Part shown: in pieces, positions 7,693-17,381 of the stretch
Layout of the letters: each line of letters begins with the position of its first letter
Position numbering within the stretch: the first letter of the stretch is position 1
Assembly (NCBI GenBank): GCA_017303355.1
Contig: JAFLCU010000006.1
Span: 1 to 64,000 of the forward strand
Length of the DNA: 64,000 nucleotides
Source: Caulobacterales bacterium
GTDB lineage: Bacteria > Pseudomonadota > Alphaproteobacteria > Caulobacterales > Aquidulcibacteraceae
Direction of reading: 5' to 3'
Position numbers and translations under genes: made by a program
The notes under the pieces: model-generated
Seen by the model: the letters and a program-made list of their open reading frames with translations, nothing else
Told to the model about the DNA's origin: nothing
Databases searched by the model: none

Positions 7693-8967
7693 GTGGGCGA
7701 TCTCGCCTGGATCGATGCCGCGCTGATTTCCGCGCGGCCCCAGGCGGTGGCGGCGCTATTGCGCTATTTCCGCGACCTCGATCTGGCCGAGGAAGCGTTT
7801 CAGGACGCCTGCCTGCGGGCGCTGAAGAATTGGCCGCAAAACGGCCCGCCGCGCGATGCGGCGGCGTGGCTGATCATGGTGGGCCGCAATGCGGCGATTG
7901 ATGTGACGCGTAGGCGCGCGAAGCAAACGGCGCTGCCGGACGACGAAGCGCCCTCTGATCTGAGCGATGTCGAGGAAGCGGCGGTGCGGCGGCTGGATGA
8001 GGCCGATTATCGCGACGACGTTTTACGTTTGCTGTTCATCTGCTGTCACCCGGATTTGTCGGCGACGCAGCAAGTGGCGCTCGCGCTGCGCATTGTTTCA
8101 GGGCTCAGTGTGCCGCAAATCGCGCGCGCGTTTCTGGTCGGCGAAAGCGCCATGGAGCAGCGCATTACGCGCGCCAAGGCGAAAGTCTCAGGCGCGGGCG
8201 TGCCGTTTGAAGCGCCGAACGCTGTTGAAAGGGCGGAGCGTCTGGGTTCAGTGATGGCGATGGTCTATCTCGTGTTCAACGAGGGCTATTCCGCCGCCGA
8301 TCCCGCGAGCGATCGGGCCGCGCTCTGCGATGAAGCCATCCGGCTCGGGCGCTTGTTGCTGCGCATGTATCCGTCCGAACCAGAACTTATGGGCCTGCTG
8401 GCGCTGATGCTGTTGCAGCATTCGCGTTTGGCGGCGCGGTTTGATGCGGCGGGCAATCCGATTTTGCTCGACGATCAGGATCGCACGCTGTGGAAGCGCG
8501 CGCCGATTCAGGAAGGCTTGGCGCTGATCGACAAGGCGATGCGCGCACGCACGCCGGGGCCGTATCAAATTCAAGCGGCGATTGCTGGCTTGCACGCCGC
8601 CGCCGAAACGCCTGCTGAAACGGATTGGGCCGAGATCGATCAACTCTATGCCGCGCTTGAAATTCACGCGCCGTCGCCGGTGGTGACGCTCAATCGCGCG
8701 GTGGCGGTGTCGAAACTGCGCGGGCCGGAAGCCGCGCTCGAAATGATAGAGCCGCTGGCAGAGCGCTTGAGCAAGTATTTCTACTTTCACGGCATGCGCG
8801 GCGCGATGCTGAAGGATCTAGGGCGCGCCAAGGAAGCGCGCGACGCGTTCAATCAAGCTATCGCGCTCGCGAACACGCCGGCCGAAGCGGCGCACATTCG
8901 TCAGCACCTAGATTCGCTAGAAAAATTGAACCGACTTGTCGGTTCTCCCGGGGCCGCTTCGTCCTAG
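7693..8967 (+). CDS. ECF42-type RNA polymerase sigma factor with C-terminal TPR-like extension
   Basis: A 424-residue protein, twice the size of a plain ECF factor. Region sigma-2 is at ~15-80 (DLAEEAFQDACLRALKNWP, AAWLIMVGRNAAIDVTRRRA), sigma-4 at ~115-165 (LSATQQVALALRIVSGLSVPQIARAFLVGESAMEQRITRAK). A long helical extension (~180-410) carries LIDKAMRARTPGPYQIQAAIAGLHA, typical of the DUF6596/ECF42 group. No anti-sigma gene is adjacent, as usual for ECF42, where the C-terminal domain is thought to control activity. The start is GTG, directly after the DGPF stop. Confidence 0.9.
   Translation: MGDLAWIDAALISARPQAVAALLRYFRDLDLAEEAFQDACLRALKNWPQNGPPRDAAAWLIMVGRNAAIDVTRRRAKQTALPDDEAPSDLSDVEEAAVRRLDEADYRDDVLRLLFICCHPDLSATQQVALALRIVSGLSVPQIARAFLVGESAMEQRITRAKAKVSGAGVPFEAPNAVERAERLGSVMAMVYLVFNEGYSAADPASDRAALCDEAIRLGRLLLRMYPSEPELMGLLALMLLQHSRLAARFDAAGNPILLDDQDRTLWKRAPIQEGLALIDKAMRARTPGPYQIQAAIAGLHAAAETPAETDWAEIDQLYAALEIHAPSPVVTLNRAVAVSKLRGPEAALEMIEPLAERLSKYFYFHGMRGAMLKDLGRAKEARDAFNQAIALANTPAEAAHIRQHLDSLEKLNRLVGSPGAASS
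8929..8944. promoter_or_regulatory. Perfect inverted repeat AACCGACTTGTCGGTT
   Basis: A 16-base palindrome with 7-base arms around TT, overlapping the last codons of the sigma factor gene and about 45 bases before the SRPBCC start. It has the form of a TetR-type operator and could control the SRPBCC gene separately. It codes for NRLVG in the sigma factor, so chance is possible. Confidence 0.35.
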
Positions 8968-8989
8968 GTTCAGTCAAATGGAGACGACA

Positions 8990-9445
8990 ATGTCAAACTA
9001 CGAACTCGCGATCGAACTGGAATTGGATGCGCCGGCGGAGAAGCTGTTTCGCTGTTATTCCGATCCAAAATTGCTGGAGCAATGGTTCGCGCCGAAGCCT
9101 TGGACGATCAAAAGCACCGACATCGATTTCCGCCCGGGCGGACGCATGGCGTTCGTGATGGCCTCGCCTGAGGGCCAGGAATATCCCAACGCCGGCATCT
9201 ATCTCGATATCGTACCGAACAAGCGCATCGTCACCACCGATGCGGTGACGCCGGATTTCCAGCCGTCGGGGCCGTTCATGATCGCCGAGGTCACGTTCGA
9301 GGATCTCGGCAATGGCCGCACCAAGTATCGCGCCGTCGCGCGGCACTGGAATGAAGAAACGATGAAGCAGCACGCCGAGATGGGTTTTGAGCCGGGCTGG
9401 ACGCAAACGGCACGGCAAATGGAAGAATTGGCGAAGACGCTTTAA
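8990..9445 (+). CDS. SRPBCC (AHSA1/START-like) family protein
   Basis: A 151-residue protein beginning MSNYELAIELELDAPAEKLFRCYSDPKLLEQWFAPKPW, the AHSA1 opening with its P-x-W motif. RPGGRMAFVM, then NKRIVTTDAV and GWTQTARQMEELAKTL complete the helix-grip fold, which holds hydrophobic ligands. ATG 8990 fits the family start; ATG 8978 is in frame. It follows the ECF42/DGPF pair by 22 bases and is likely part of the same stress unit, a frequent neighbour of ECF42. Confidence 0.85.
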   Translation: MSNYELAIELELDAPAEKLFRCYSDPKLLEQWFAPKPWTIKSTDIDFRPGGRMAFVMASPEGQEYPNAGIYLDIVPNKRIVTTDAVTPDFQPSGPFMIAEVTFEDLGNGRTKYRAVARHWNEETMKQHAEMGFEPGWTQTARQMEELAKTL

Positions 9446-9524
9446 CAATTTTGGCGAAGGCCGCGACCTTCTGTCCGCTGCGTCGTTGATCCCAATCAAA
9501 TCGCGAAAGTGACGCTAGAGTCAT

Positions 9525-9556
9525 GCTTACCCCGTTGCGAAAGCAAAGGGGTAAGC
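9525..9556 (+). promoter_or_regulatory. 5-prime UTR hairpin occluding the ompW ribosome binding site
   Basis: GCTTACCCC (9525-9533) pairs perfectly with GGGGTAAGC (9548-9556) across a 14-base loop. The right arm contains the only SD-like sequence (AAGGGG) and ends one base before the ATG at 9558. In the folded state initiation would be blocked, suggesting translational control. Confidence 0.5.
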
Positions 9557-9557
9557 A

Positions 9558-10163
9558 ATGAACAGATTAGGGGCGGCCGCGGTGGCGGCCATGGCGGCGT
9601 TGGCGCTCAGCACGCCGGCGCAAGCTGGCATTCTGGACAATTTCCAGATCAAGGTCGGCGTGAGCGGCATTTTGCCGGATGAGGCCGGTGATCCGATCCC
9701 GGTCGATATCTCCGACGAATATGTTCCGACCGCGCAGATCGAGTATTTCTTCAACGACAATATCTCGGCCGAATTGCTGTGCTGCGTCGCGACGCACGAC
9801 GTCACCGCCGCGAACGGCGCTATCGATCTCGGCGAGGTCTCGCACTTTCCGCCGACCGTGACGCTCAAGTATCGCTGGACCAATATTGGCCCGTTCGAGC
9901 CCTATGTCGGCGCGGGCGTGAACTTCACGACCTTCTATGACAGCGAACCGCCGGCCGGTCTCTCGGTCGAATACGATGACTCGTTTGGCCCCGCGCTGCA
10001 GGTCGGAGCCGATTATCGCTTCGACGATCATTGGTTCGTCAATTTCGACGTGCGCCGGATTTGGATCAACAGCGACGTCACCATCAGCGGCGCCATCAAC
10101 GCCACCGATGAAGTGGACATCGATCCGTGGGTCGTCTCGACCTCAATCGGCTATCGCTTCTAA
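9558..10163 (+). CDS. OmpW-family outer membrane protein
   Basis: This 201-residue protein has a Sec signal peptide (residues 1-~23, cleavage after AQA), then an eight-stranded barrel. Family marks are FQIKVGVSGILP, PTAQIEYFFNDNISAELLCCVATHDV, PTVTLKYRW, EPYVGAGVNFTTFYD and the C-terminal SIGYRF ending in Phe, the BAM recognition residue. OmpW proteins form small hydrophobic channels and often respond to osmotic, metal or oxidative stress. The preceding hairpin and a downstream terminator define a single-gene unit. Confidence 0.9.
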   Translation: MNRLGAAAVAAMAALALSTPAQAGILDNFQIKVGVSGILPDEAGDPIPVDISDEYVPTAQIEYFFNDNISAELLCCVATHDVTAANGAIDLGEVSHFPPTVTLKYRWTNIGPFEPYVGAGVNFTTFYDSEPPAGLSVEYDDSFGPALQVGADYRFDDHWFVNFDVRRIWINSDVTISGAINATDEVDIDPWVVSTSIGYRF

Positions 10164-10183
10164 GCGAACGGATCGACTGGGCG

Positions 10184-10214
10184 ACGCGCCTTCGCACTTG
10201 GTGCGGAGGCGCGT
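10184..10214 (+). terminator. Stem-loop after ompW
   Basis: ACGCGCCT-T-CGCAC and GTGCG-G-AGGCGCGT form a 13-bp stem around TTG, 20 bases after the ompW stop. No clear U-tract follows, so it may stabilise the transcript rather than terminate efficiently. Confidence 0.5.
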
Positions 10215-10378
10215 TCGCGCGTTTACCATGATGAACCCCCAAGCGACGCACGGTTTTCAAGTGCTGGGGGAAGGGGCTGCCCGCGGCGCGCAGCCCCCTC
10301 AGGCTTTTGTTCTTGCCGCCTTTGGCGGCTGGAGGGTAATCGAAATCTCTCTTCTGGCGGGAGAAATCGGAAACATCG

Positions 10379-12244
10379 ATGAAACTGCAGGCGCGCTTTG
10401 TCCAATTGCCGATCCAGTACGATGCCGATCGTCTTGCCGAGGAAGTGCTGGCGCTGGGCGAAGAGCCGTGGCTGCCGCACCCCCAGCGCTTTGAGGGCAA
10501 TGATTTTCTGCCGCTGCTCTCCGCGAACGGCGAGCCGGCGAATGAGTCCTTCGCCGGCCAAATGGCGCCGACGCCTTATCTGGAACAATGCCCGTATCTG
10601 ATCGAAGTGCTCGCAAGTTTCGGCGCTTCGCTGGGCCGTACCCGGTTGATGCGCTTGTCGGGCGGCGCCGAGGTGACGCCGCATTTCGACATCAATTACT
10701 ATTGGCGCGATCGCATGCGCGTGCATGTGCCGATCGTGACCCAGCCATCGGTGCAATTCCATTGCGGCGGGCTGCAGGTGAATATGGCGCCCGGCGAGTG
10801 CTGGATTTTCGATACCTGGTCGCGCCACCGGGTCATCAACGACGCCGAGCGCAAGCGCATCCATCTCGTGGCCGACACTGTTGGCGGAGAGGGGTTTTGG
10901 GGATTGGCGTCCGCGGGCCGCCTTCCGGAGCAACCAAATCCGCGTTGGGCCGCACGGGCGTTCGAGTCGACGGGCGCGACGCTGCGGGATCTGGATTTGG
11001 AGCGCGTGAACGTTCCCGTCGTTATGAATCCATGGGAGGCGCGCGCACACATCGATTTTGTCTTCAGCGAGGCGGATCAGGCGCACCCAGGCTTTCCTCA
11101 GATTGCTCAAAGCGCTGCTGAATTTTCGCATGCTTGGCGTTCGCTATGGTCGACGTTTGGGGAGCGACGCGAAGGGTGGTCGCGCTATCGCATGGTGCTC
11201 AACGCCTTCGCGGAGCGCCTGCGCGCCTCCGGTGCGGCGCATATCCGGTTGCGCAATGGCGCGGACCTTATGCTGGCGATGACATCGCTGGTGCTCGGTC
11301 CGGCTCTCGCCGGCGCCACGCCGGACGACGGCCGGGGTGAGCAACGCATTGATGTTCGCCCGCCGACGCAAGCGACGGAGTCGCCGTCCGCGCGCCGATC
11401 AACCGCCGCGGACCCACGCTTCGATCGGCCGGTCTTTATCGTAAGTTCGCCGCGTTCGGGCTCTTCGCTCTTGTTTGAAACTTTGGCGCAAGCGCCGGGT
11501 GTGTTCACTGTTGGCGGAGAAAGCCACAACATTATCGAAGGCGTGCGCGGTCTCGGCGTGGCGGCGCAAGATTACGAGTCCAATCGCCTCACGGAGCTCC
11601 ACGCGCGGCCCGAGATTGTTGCCGAGTTGCGCGAGCGCTTTTCGCAAGCGATTGTGGATCGAGACGGCGCCGCCGCGCCAGCCGGGCGTTTGCGCTTGTT
11701 GGAGAAGACCCCGCGCAATGCGTTGCGCGTGCCGTTCTTGGCGAAAGTATTTCCTGAAGCGCGGTTTGTTTACCTGTATCGCGATCCGCGTCAGACCCTC
11801 GCTTCGATGATGGAAGGTTGGGAGTCCGGGTTATTCAGGAGCTATGCGAAGCTTCCAGGTTGGAATGACGAACGCATTTGGTCATTTCTCCTTACGCCGG
11901 GCTGGCGCGACCTGCAGCAGGCGCCGCTGCAACGCATCGTCGCTTCGCAGTGGGCGGCAACGACACGGATTTTGCTTGATACGCTTGAGCAATTGCCGGC
12001 CGACCGCTGGACCGTGGCGCGCTACGACGCGCTGAAGGCCGATCCGAGCGCGGAGATTGCGCGATTGTGCGCCGCGCTCGATTTTAAATGGGACCGTGCG
12101 CTCGGAGCCGATCTACCCCTGGCGCGCCACACGGTGTCGAAGCCGAGTGACGATAAATGGCGCGCGCGCGCGGGCGAGATCGAAGAGGTGCTGCCCGCTA
12201 TCGCCTCGACGATTGAGCGCGCCGCGCGTATCGCCGCTCGCTAA
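10379..12244 (+). CDS. Fusion of Asp/Asn beta-hydroxylase domain and sulfotransferase
   Basis: A 621-residue two-domain protein. Residues ~60-180 form an aspartyl/asparaginyl beta-hydroxylase-like jelly roll: TPHFDINYYW supplies the H-x-D iron ligands (His ~102) and WSRHRVIND the distal His (~149). Residues ~345-620 are a sulfotransferase: FIVSSPRSGSSLLFETL is the 5-prime-phosphosulfate loop for PAPS and RFVYLYRDPRQTLASM the 3-prime-phosphate motif. The middle (~190-330) is helical and unassigned. It has no signal peptide, so it acts in the cytoplasm. Two TPR-sulfotransferases and a TonB receptor lie downstream. Substrate unknown; I infer modification of a protein or peptide. Confidence 0.8.
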   Translation: MKLQARFVQLPIQYDADRLAEEVLALGEEPWLPHPQRFEGNDFLPLLSANGEPANESFAGQMAPTPYLEQCPYLIEVLASFGASLGRTRLMRLSGGAEVTPHFDINYYWRDRMRVHVPIVTQPSVQFHCGGLQVNMAPGECWIFDTWSRHRVINDAERKRIHLVADTVGGEGFWGLASAGRLPEQPNPRWAARAFESTGATLRDLDLERVNVPVVMNPWEARAHIDFVFSEADQAHPGFPQIAQSAAEFSHAWRSLWSTFGERREGWSRYRMVLNAFAERLRASGAAHIRLRNGADLMLAMTSLVLGPALAGATPDDGRGEQRIDVRPPTQATESPSARRSTAADPRFDRPVFIVSSPRSGSSLLFETLAQAPGVFTVGGESHNIIEGVRGLGVAAQDYESNRLTELHARPEIVAELRERFSQAIVDRDGAAAPAGRLRLLEKTPRNALRVPFLAKVFPEARFVYLYRDPRQTLASMMEGWESGLFRSYAKLPGWNDERIWSFLLTPGWRDLQQAPLQRIVASQWAATTRILLDTLEQLPADRWTVARYDALKADPSAEIARLCAALDFKWDRALGADLPLARHTVSKPSDDKWRARAGEIEEVLPAIASTIERAARIAAR

Positions 12245-12378
12245 AGTGAACGCGCCGGATTTCGATTGACGCTGGAATCGTTGGGCAATTCCCGGCGTTA
12301 AGGTGTTGTACAAAAGTGTCATTGGCCGCGGCGCTGTTCTCTGATTAGCGTTCGCCCTCCAGTTGCGGAGGCGGCCTT

Positions 12379-13080
12379 ATGGATTTTGACGAAATCAAGG
12401 AGAAGGTGTCGGACGCGGTCGTGAAGGCGATCCGCGAGGTACAGGCTGACGCCTCGGACGCGCGTGATGTCGCCGGCGGCATCGATCTCGACACGTTGCG
12501 CCTGAAGCAATCGGCGAAAGCGGCGGCGCTGGCGGCGCCGAACGTGCTGGGCGGGCCAGCCGTGATCGCGGCGATCCTGGTGGAGGTGCCAGCCTTAATG
12601 CGGGTGCTGAGCACGACGGCGCTGGGCACGGGCATCATCATCCGCAACGAGGCGCACAAGGAGGATTTCATGACCATCCTCGGCGTCTGGTCGGGCGATG
12701 TCAGCATGGGCACGGTGCAATCGGCGATCGGCGCGCAATTCGCGGCGGCGGGATCGGCGGCGGCGCCCGCGGCGCTGCACGCGAGCGGCGCCATCATGGC
12801 GGCCGTCGCCGGCGCCAAAATGCATCTGGCCACACACGCGCTCACCTCGACCGTGACGCTCGCCGCCAGCAAGCAAGCGATCGGCGCGCTCAGCGTGAAA
12901 GCGATCGCAGGGCCAATGATCGCCAAATGGGTCGCCTCGATCCCGCCACGCGCCGTGCCGCTTCTAGGCGCGGCCGTGGGCGCGACCGTCAACACCTGGA
13001 TGCTCAACAGCCTGATGGACGCCGCACAACGTTACTATCGCGGCGTCGACGAAGCGGTCACGAAATACGCGCCGACGTGA
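12379..13080 (+). CDS. EcsC family protein
   Basis: A 233-residue, Ala-rich helical protein. VEVPALMRVLSTTALGTGIII, DFMTILGVWSG and VPLLGAAVGATVNTWMLNSLMDAAQRYYR match the EcsC family (PF12787), which is found beside ABC exporters in Firmicutes and alone in proteobacteria. Several amphipathic segments suggest membrane association without clear transmembrane helices. The start is ATG 12379 after CGGAGG. The function of stand-alone members is unknown. Confidence 0.7.
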   Translation: MDFDEIKEKVSDAVVKAIREVQADASDARDVAGGIDLDTLRLKQSAKAAALAAPNVLGGPAVIAAILVEVPALMRVLSTTALGTGIIIRNEAHKEDFMTILGVWSGDVSMGTVQSAIGAQFAAAGSAAAPAALHASGAIMAAVAGAKMHLATHALTSTVTLAASKQAIGALSVKAIAGPMIAKWVASIPPRAVPLLGAAVGATVNTWMLNSLMDAAQRYYRGVDEAVTKYAPT

Positions 13081-13113
13081 TGCGCGTAGCCAGCAAAACC
13101 TGGACTCGGTTCG

Positions 13114-13276
13114 CCTCTACCCCGCGAGGGGGAGAGGTCGCTCGAACGTGTTCGAGCGGGTGAGGGGGCGAGGTTCAGGATAGGGCACGCAGCGCAATGC
13201 CGCGCGCTAGCGATCAGGCGCCCACCCTCATCCGATCGCTTCGCGACCACCTTCTCCCGCCCATGCGGGAGAAGGA
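13114..13276. repeat. REP-like repeats left of the DUF559 gene
   Basis: Two elements. The first (13114-13186) contains CCCCGCGAGGGGGAGAGGTCG, then a TCGAACGTGTTCGA palindrome, then GTGAGGGGGCGAG. The second (13220-13276) contains CCCTCATCCGATCGCTTCGC and ends CCTTCTCCCGCCCATGCGGGAGAAGG, itself a hairpin. Related copies are at 48272-48345 and 48379-48432. Confidence 0.8.
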
Positions 13277-13315
13277 AAATGTCGCGGCTTGATCCTTCTT
13301 CGATATACTCATCCC

Positions 13316-13663
13316 ATGCGAAACGAGTGCTCTATTGAACGTGCGCGTACGATGCGCGCTAACCCGACCAGCCCTGAAGAGCGGCTCTGGCGCATGTTGC
13401 GCGGGCGGCGTTATCGCGAGGCGAAGTTTCGGCGCCAGCATGCGATCGGGCCGTACGTGGTGGATTTCGCGTGTGTGAGTTTGCGGCTCGTGATCGAAAT
13501 CGATGGGCCGTCGCACGGCGACGCGGAGCAGGCGGCGTTTGATGTAAAGCGCAGCGCCGATCTCGAACGTTGGGGCTGGCGCGTGGCGCGCATCGCGAAC
13601 GCTGACGTGTATGCGGGCGGTGATGGGCTTTATGATTTTCTGGATCGCGCTTTGCAGGGTTAG
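13316..13663 (+). CDS. DUF559 domain protein (Vsr-like putative endonuclease)
   Basis: The 115-residue protein carries the DUF559 core: ARTMRANPTSPEERLWRMLRGRR, FRRQHAIGPYVVDFACVSLRLVIEIDGPSH and WGWRVARIANADVY. Conserved E, D and E/D-G residues around VVDF and IEIDG make a PD-(D/E)xK-type nuclease site similar to Vsr. ATG 13316 is the family start. It stands alone between oppositely oriented copies of a REP-like repeat. Its substrate and role are not established in this family. Confidence 0.85.
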   Translation: MRNECSIERARTMRANPTSPEERLWRMLRGRRYREAKFRRQHAIGPYVVDFACVSLRLVIEIDGPSHGDAEQAAFDVKRSADLERWGWRVARIANADVYAGGDGLYDFLDRALQG

Positions 13664-13668
13664 CACTT

Positions 13669-13825
13669 TTCCTTCTCCCGCATGGGCGGAAGAAGGTGGC
13701 GCGTAGCGCCGGATGAGGCCGGGTGTTTGCGCCTGACGCGCCGCATCCTCACCCGCGCTCTAGCCTGACGCTCGCCCCCTCATCCGGTCCTCCGGACCAC
13801 CTTCTCCCCCTCGCGGGGTAGAAGG
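13669..13825. repeat. REP-like repeats right of the DUF559 gene
   Basis: CCTTCTCCCGCATGGGCGGAAGAAGG (13669-13694) with GGCGCGTAGCGCCGGATGAGG is the inverted counterpart of the left element at 13220-13276. A further direct copy, CGCCCCCTCATCCGGTCC to CGCGGGGTAGAAGG, is at 13772-13825. Between them lies unassigned GC-rich sequence. Confidence 0.75.
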
Positions 13826-13833
13826 CTGCGCAA

Positions 13834-14856
13834 TCAGCTTTCTGGAGAGGTCAGGTCGACAATATTTGCGGCGTAACGAGCGGGGCAGTCGGGATTGCGT
13901 CGCGCTTCTTCCAATTTGGCCACTTCGATGGGAATAGGTAAAGGATAGTTCGCGAGACCCACTTCGATCAAACTAGCTTCCGCCAAGCATAAGAGCTTGT
14001 CCAACAGCAGCTCGGCGTTTCCTTGAAAGTCCTGCGGATTGCCCGTTCGTTTGCCGGGACTGTGGTGTCGATACGTTGGTTTCATCACGCCCCCATTGGG
14101 CATGAGCATAAAGTTTCGCGTTTCAAACCAATTTATGGCTGTCGGATGCTCAATCGCGTTGCGGGCGTCCGTAACGAGCTTGCACCAGTCCAAGTGCATG
14201 CTGAGTCGCTGATGGGCGTCTTGAAGGTCGGCCCGCTGGGACATGGCCGCCGCAATAGCCTTCATATTGCCGGCGAATACACTCTCTAGCCGCAGTCCTT
14301 CGATGAGGAGGTCTGTGCAACCAGCAATGCCTAGTTTTGCATACCCAAAAAAGGAACGGCAAAGTCCATCGTAGTCGTCCATTGGCTCCAACGCGACGCC
14401 GGATGCGCCCGCGCTGGTTAACTGCCCAACATTTTCGTCAAATGCCTTGTCGAAAGCATCCAGCAAGTCTGCGGCGTTCGCGATCGACTTGCAGATTGAG
14501 ACTAGGTGGCGCGCACATGTGCGCGCGAGTTTGCTATCGACCAACAGCGGCTGAAGTTGGTGAACTTGGCCCAGAGTTCTCGCGACAACATGGTCACGAG
14601 CGCCACGGCGAAGCTCACGCTGAATTACGTTCGGGACATTAACGTGAGTGACGTCGGGATCGATTTCGTCCGATCGAATGATGCGATACACGCCGCCGCT
14701 GCCGACGATCCGCATTTCGGTCTCTGTGGCAATAAAGAACGGCGGCGGCGCGCCGTCGCCTTCGCAAGCGGGCAATTCAATGCTCAACCCGCCACGCCGC
14801 CTAAGCCGTTCTTCGGCGACTTCTGTTTCGTTTAGCGTAGTTTTCACCTCTGGCAT
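13834..14856 (-). CDS. Hypothetical protein with HEPN-like RNAIEH motif
   Basis: A 340-residue protein I cannot assign to a named family. Around residues 225-240 it has LVTDARNAIEHP, containing R-N-x-x-x-H (Arg ~232, His ~237), the R-x4-6-H catalytic signature of HEPN ribonucleases, in a helical context (LLDAFDKAF, LLLDKLLCLAEASLI). The N-terminal third (IELPACEGDGAPPPFFIATETEMRI) is beta-rich. Start ATG 14856 has GGGAG close upstream; the TTG at 14877 gives a longer but unlikely product. It follows uvrB by 21 bases and may be read from it. Composition is somewhat less GC-rich than its neighbours, hinting at acquisition. Confidence 0.55.
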   Translation of the reverse strand: MPEVKTTLNETEVAEERLRRRGGLSIELPACEGDGAPPPFFIATETEMRIVGSGGVYRIIRSDEIDPDVTHVNVPNVIQRELRRGARDHVVARTLGQVHQLQPLLVDSKLARTCARHLVSICKSIANAADLLDAFDKAFDENVGQLTSAGASGVALEPMDDYDGLCRSFFGYAKLGIAGCTDLLIEGLRLESVFAGNMKAIAAAMSQRADLQDAHQRLSMHLDWCKLVTDARNAIEHPTAINWFETRNFMLMPNGGVMKPTYRHHSPGKRTGNPQDFQGNAELLLDKLLCLAEASLIEVGLANYPLPIPIEVAKLEEARRNPDCPARYAANIVDLTSPES

Positions 14857-14877
14857 CTCTCCCAGGGCCAGTCGCAA

Positions 14878-17193
<2,316 letters not shown>

Positions 17194-17381
17194 GAACGCA
17201 AGATAGGACCGCCGCCAGCCGCGCGCCACCTCCGGCTTGGCGCGACGCGCCTGCCGGGGAGGGTTGCCGGGGTATCGTCAGAGACGCTACCAAGGCGCTC
17301 CGGCGCGGGCGTGAGCTAAGTATATGAAATCGTGGACGCACAGAGGGTTTTGCGCGTGCCTGACGCAGGTGCGCTGATCCC

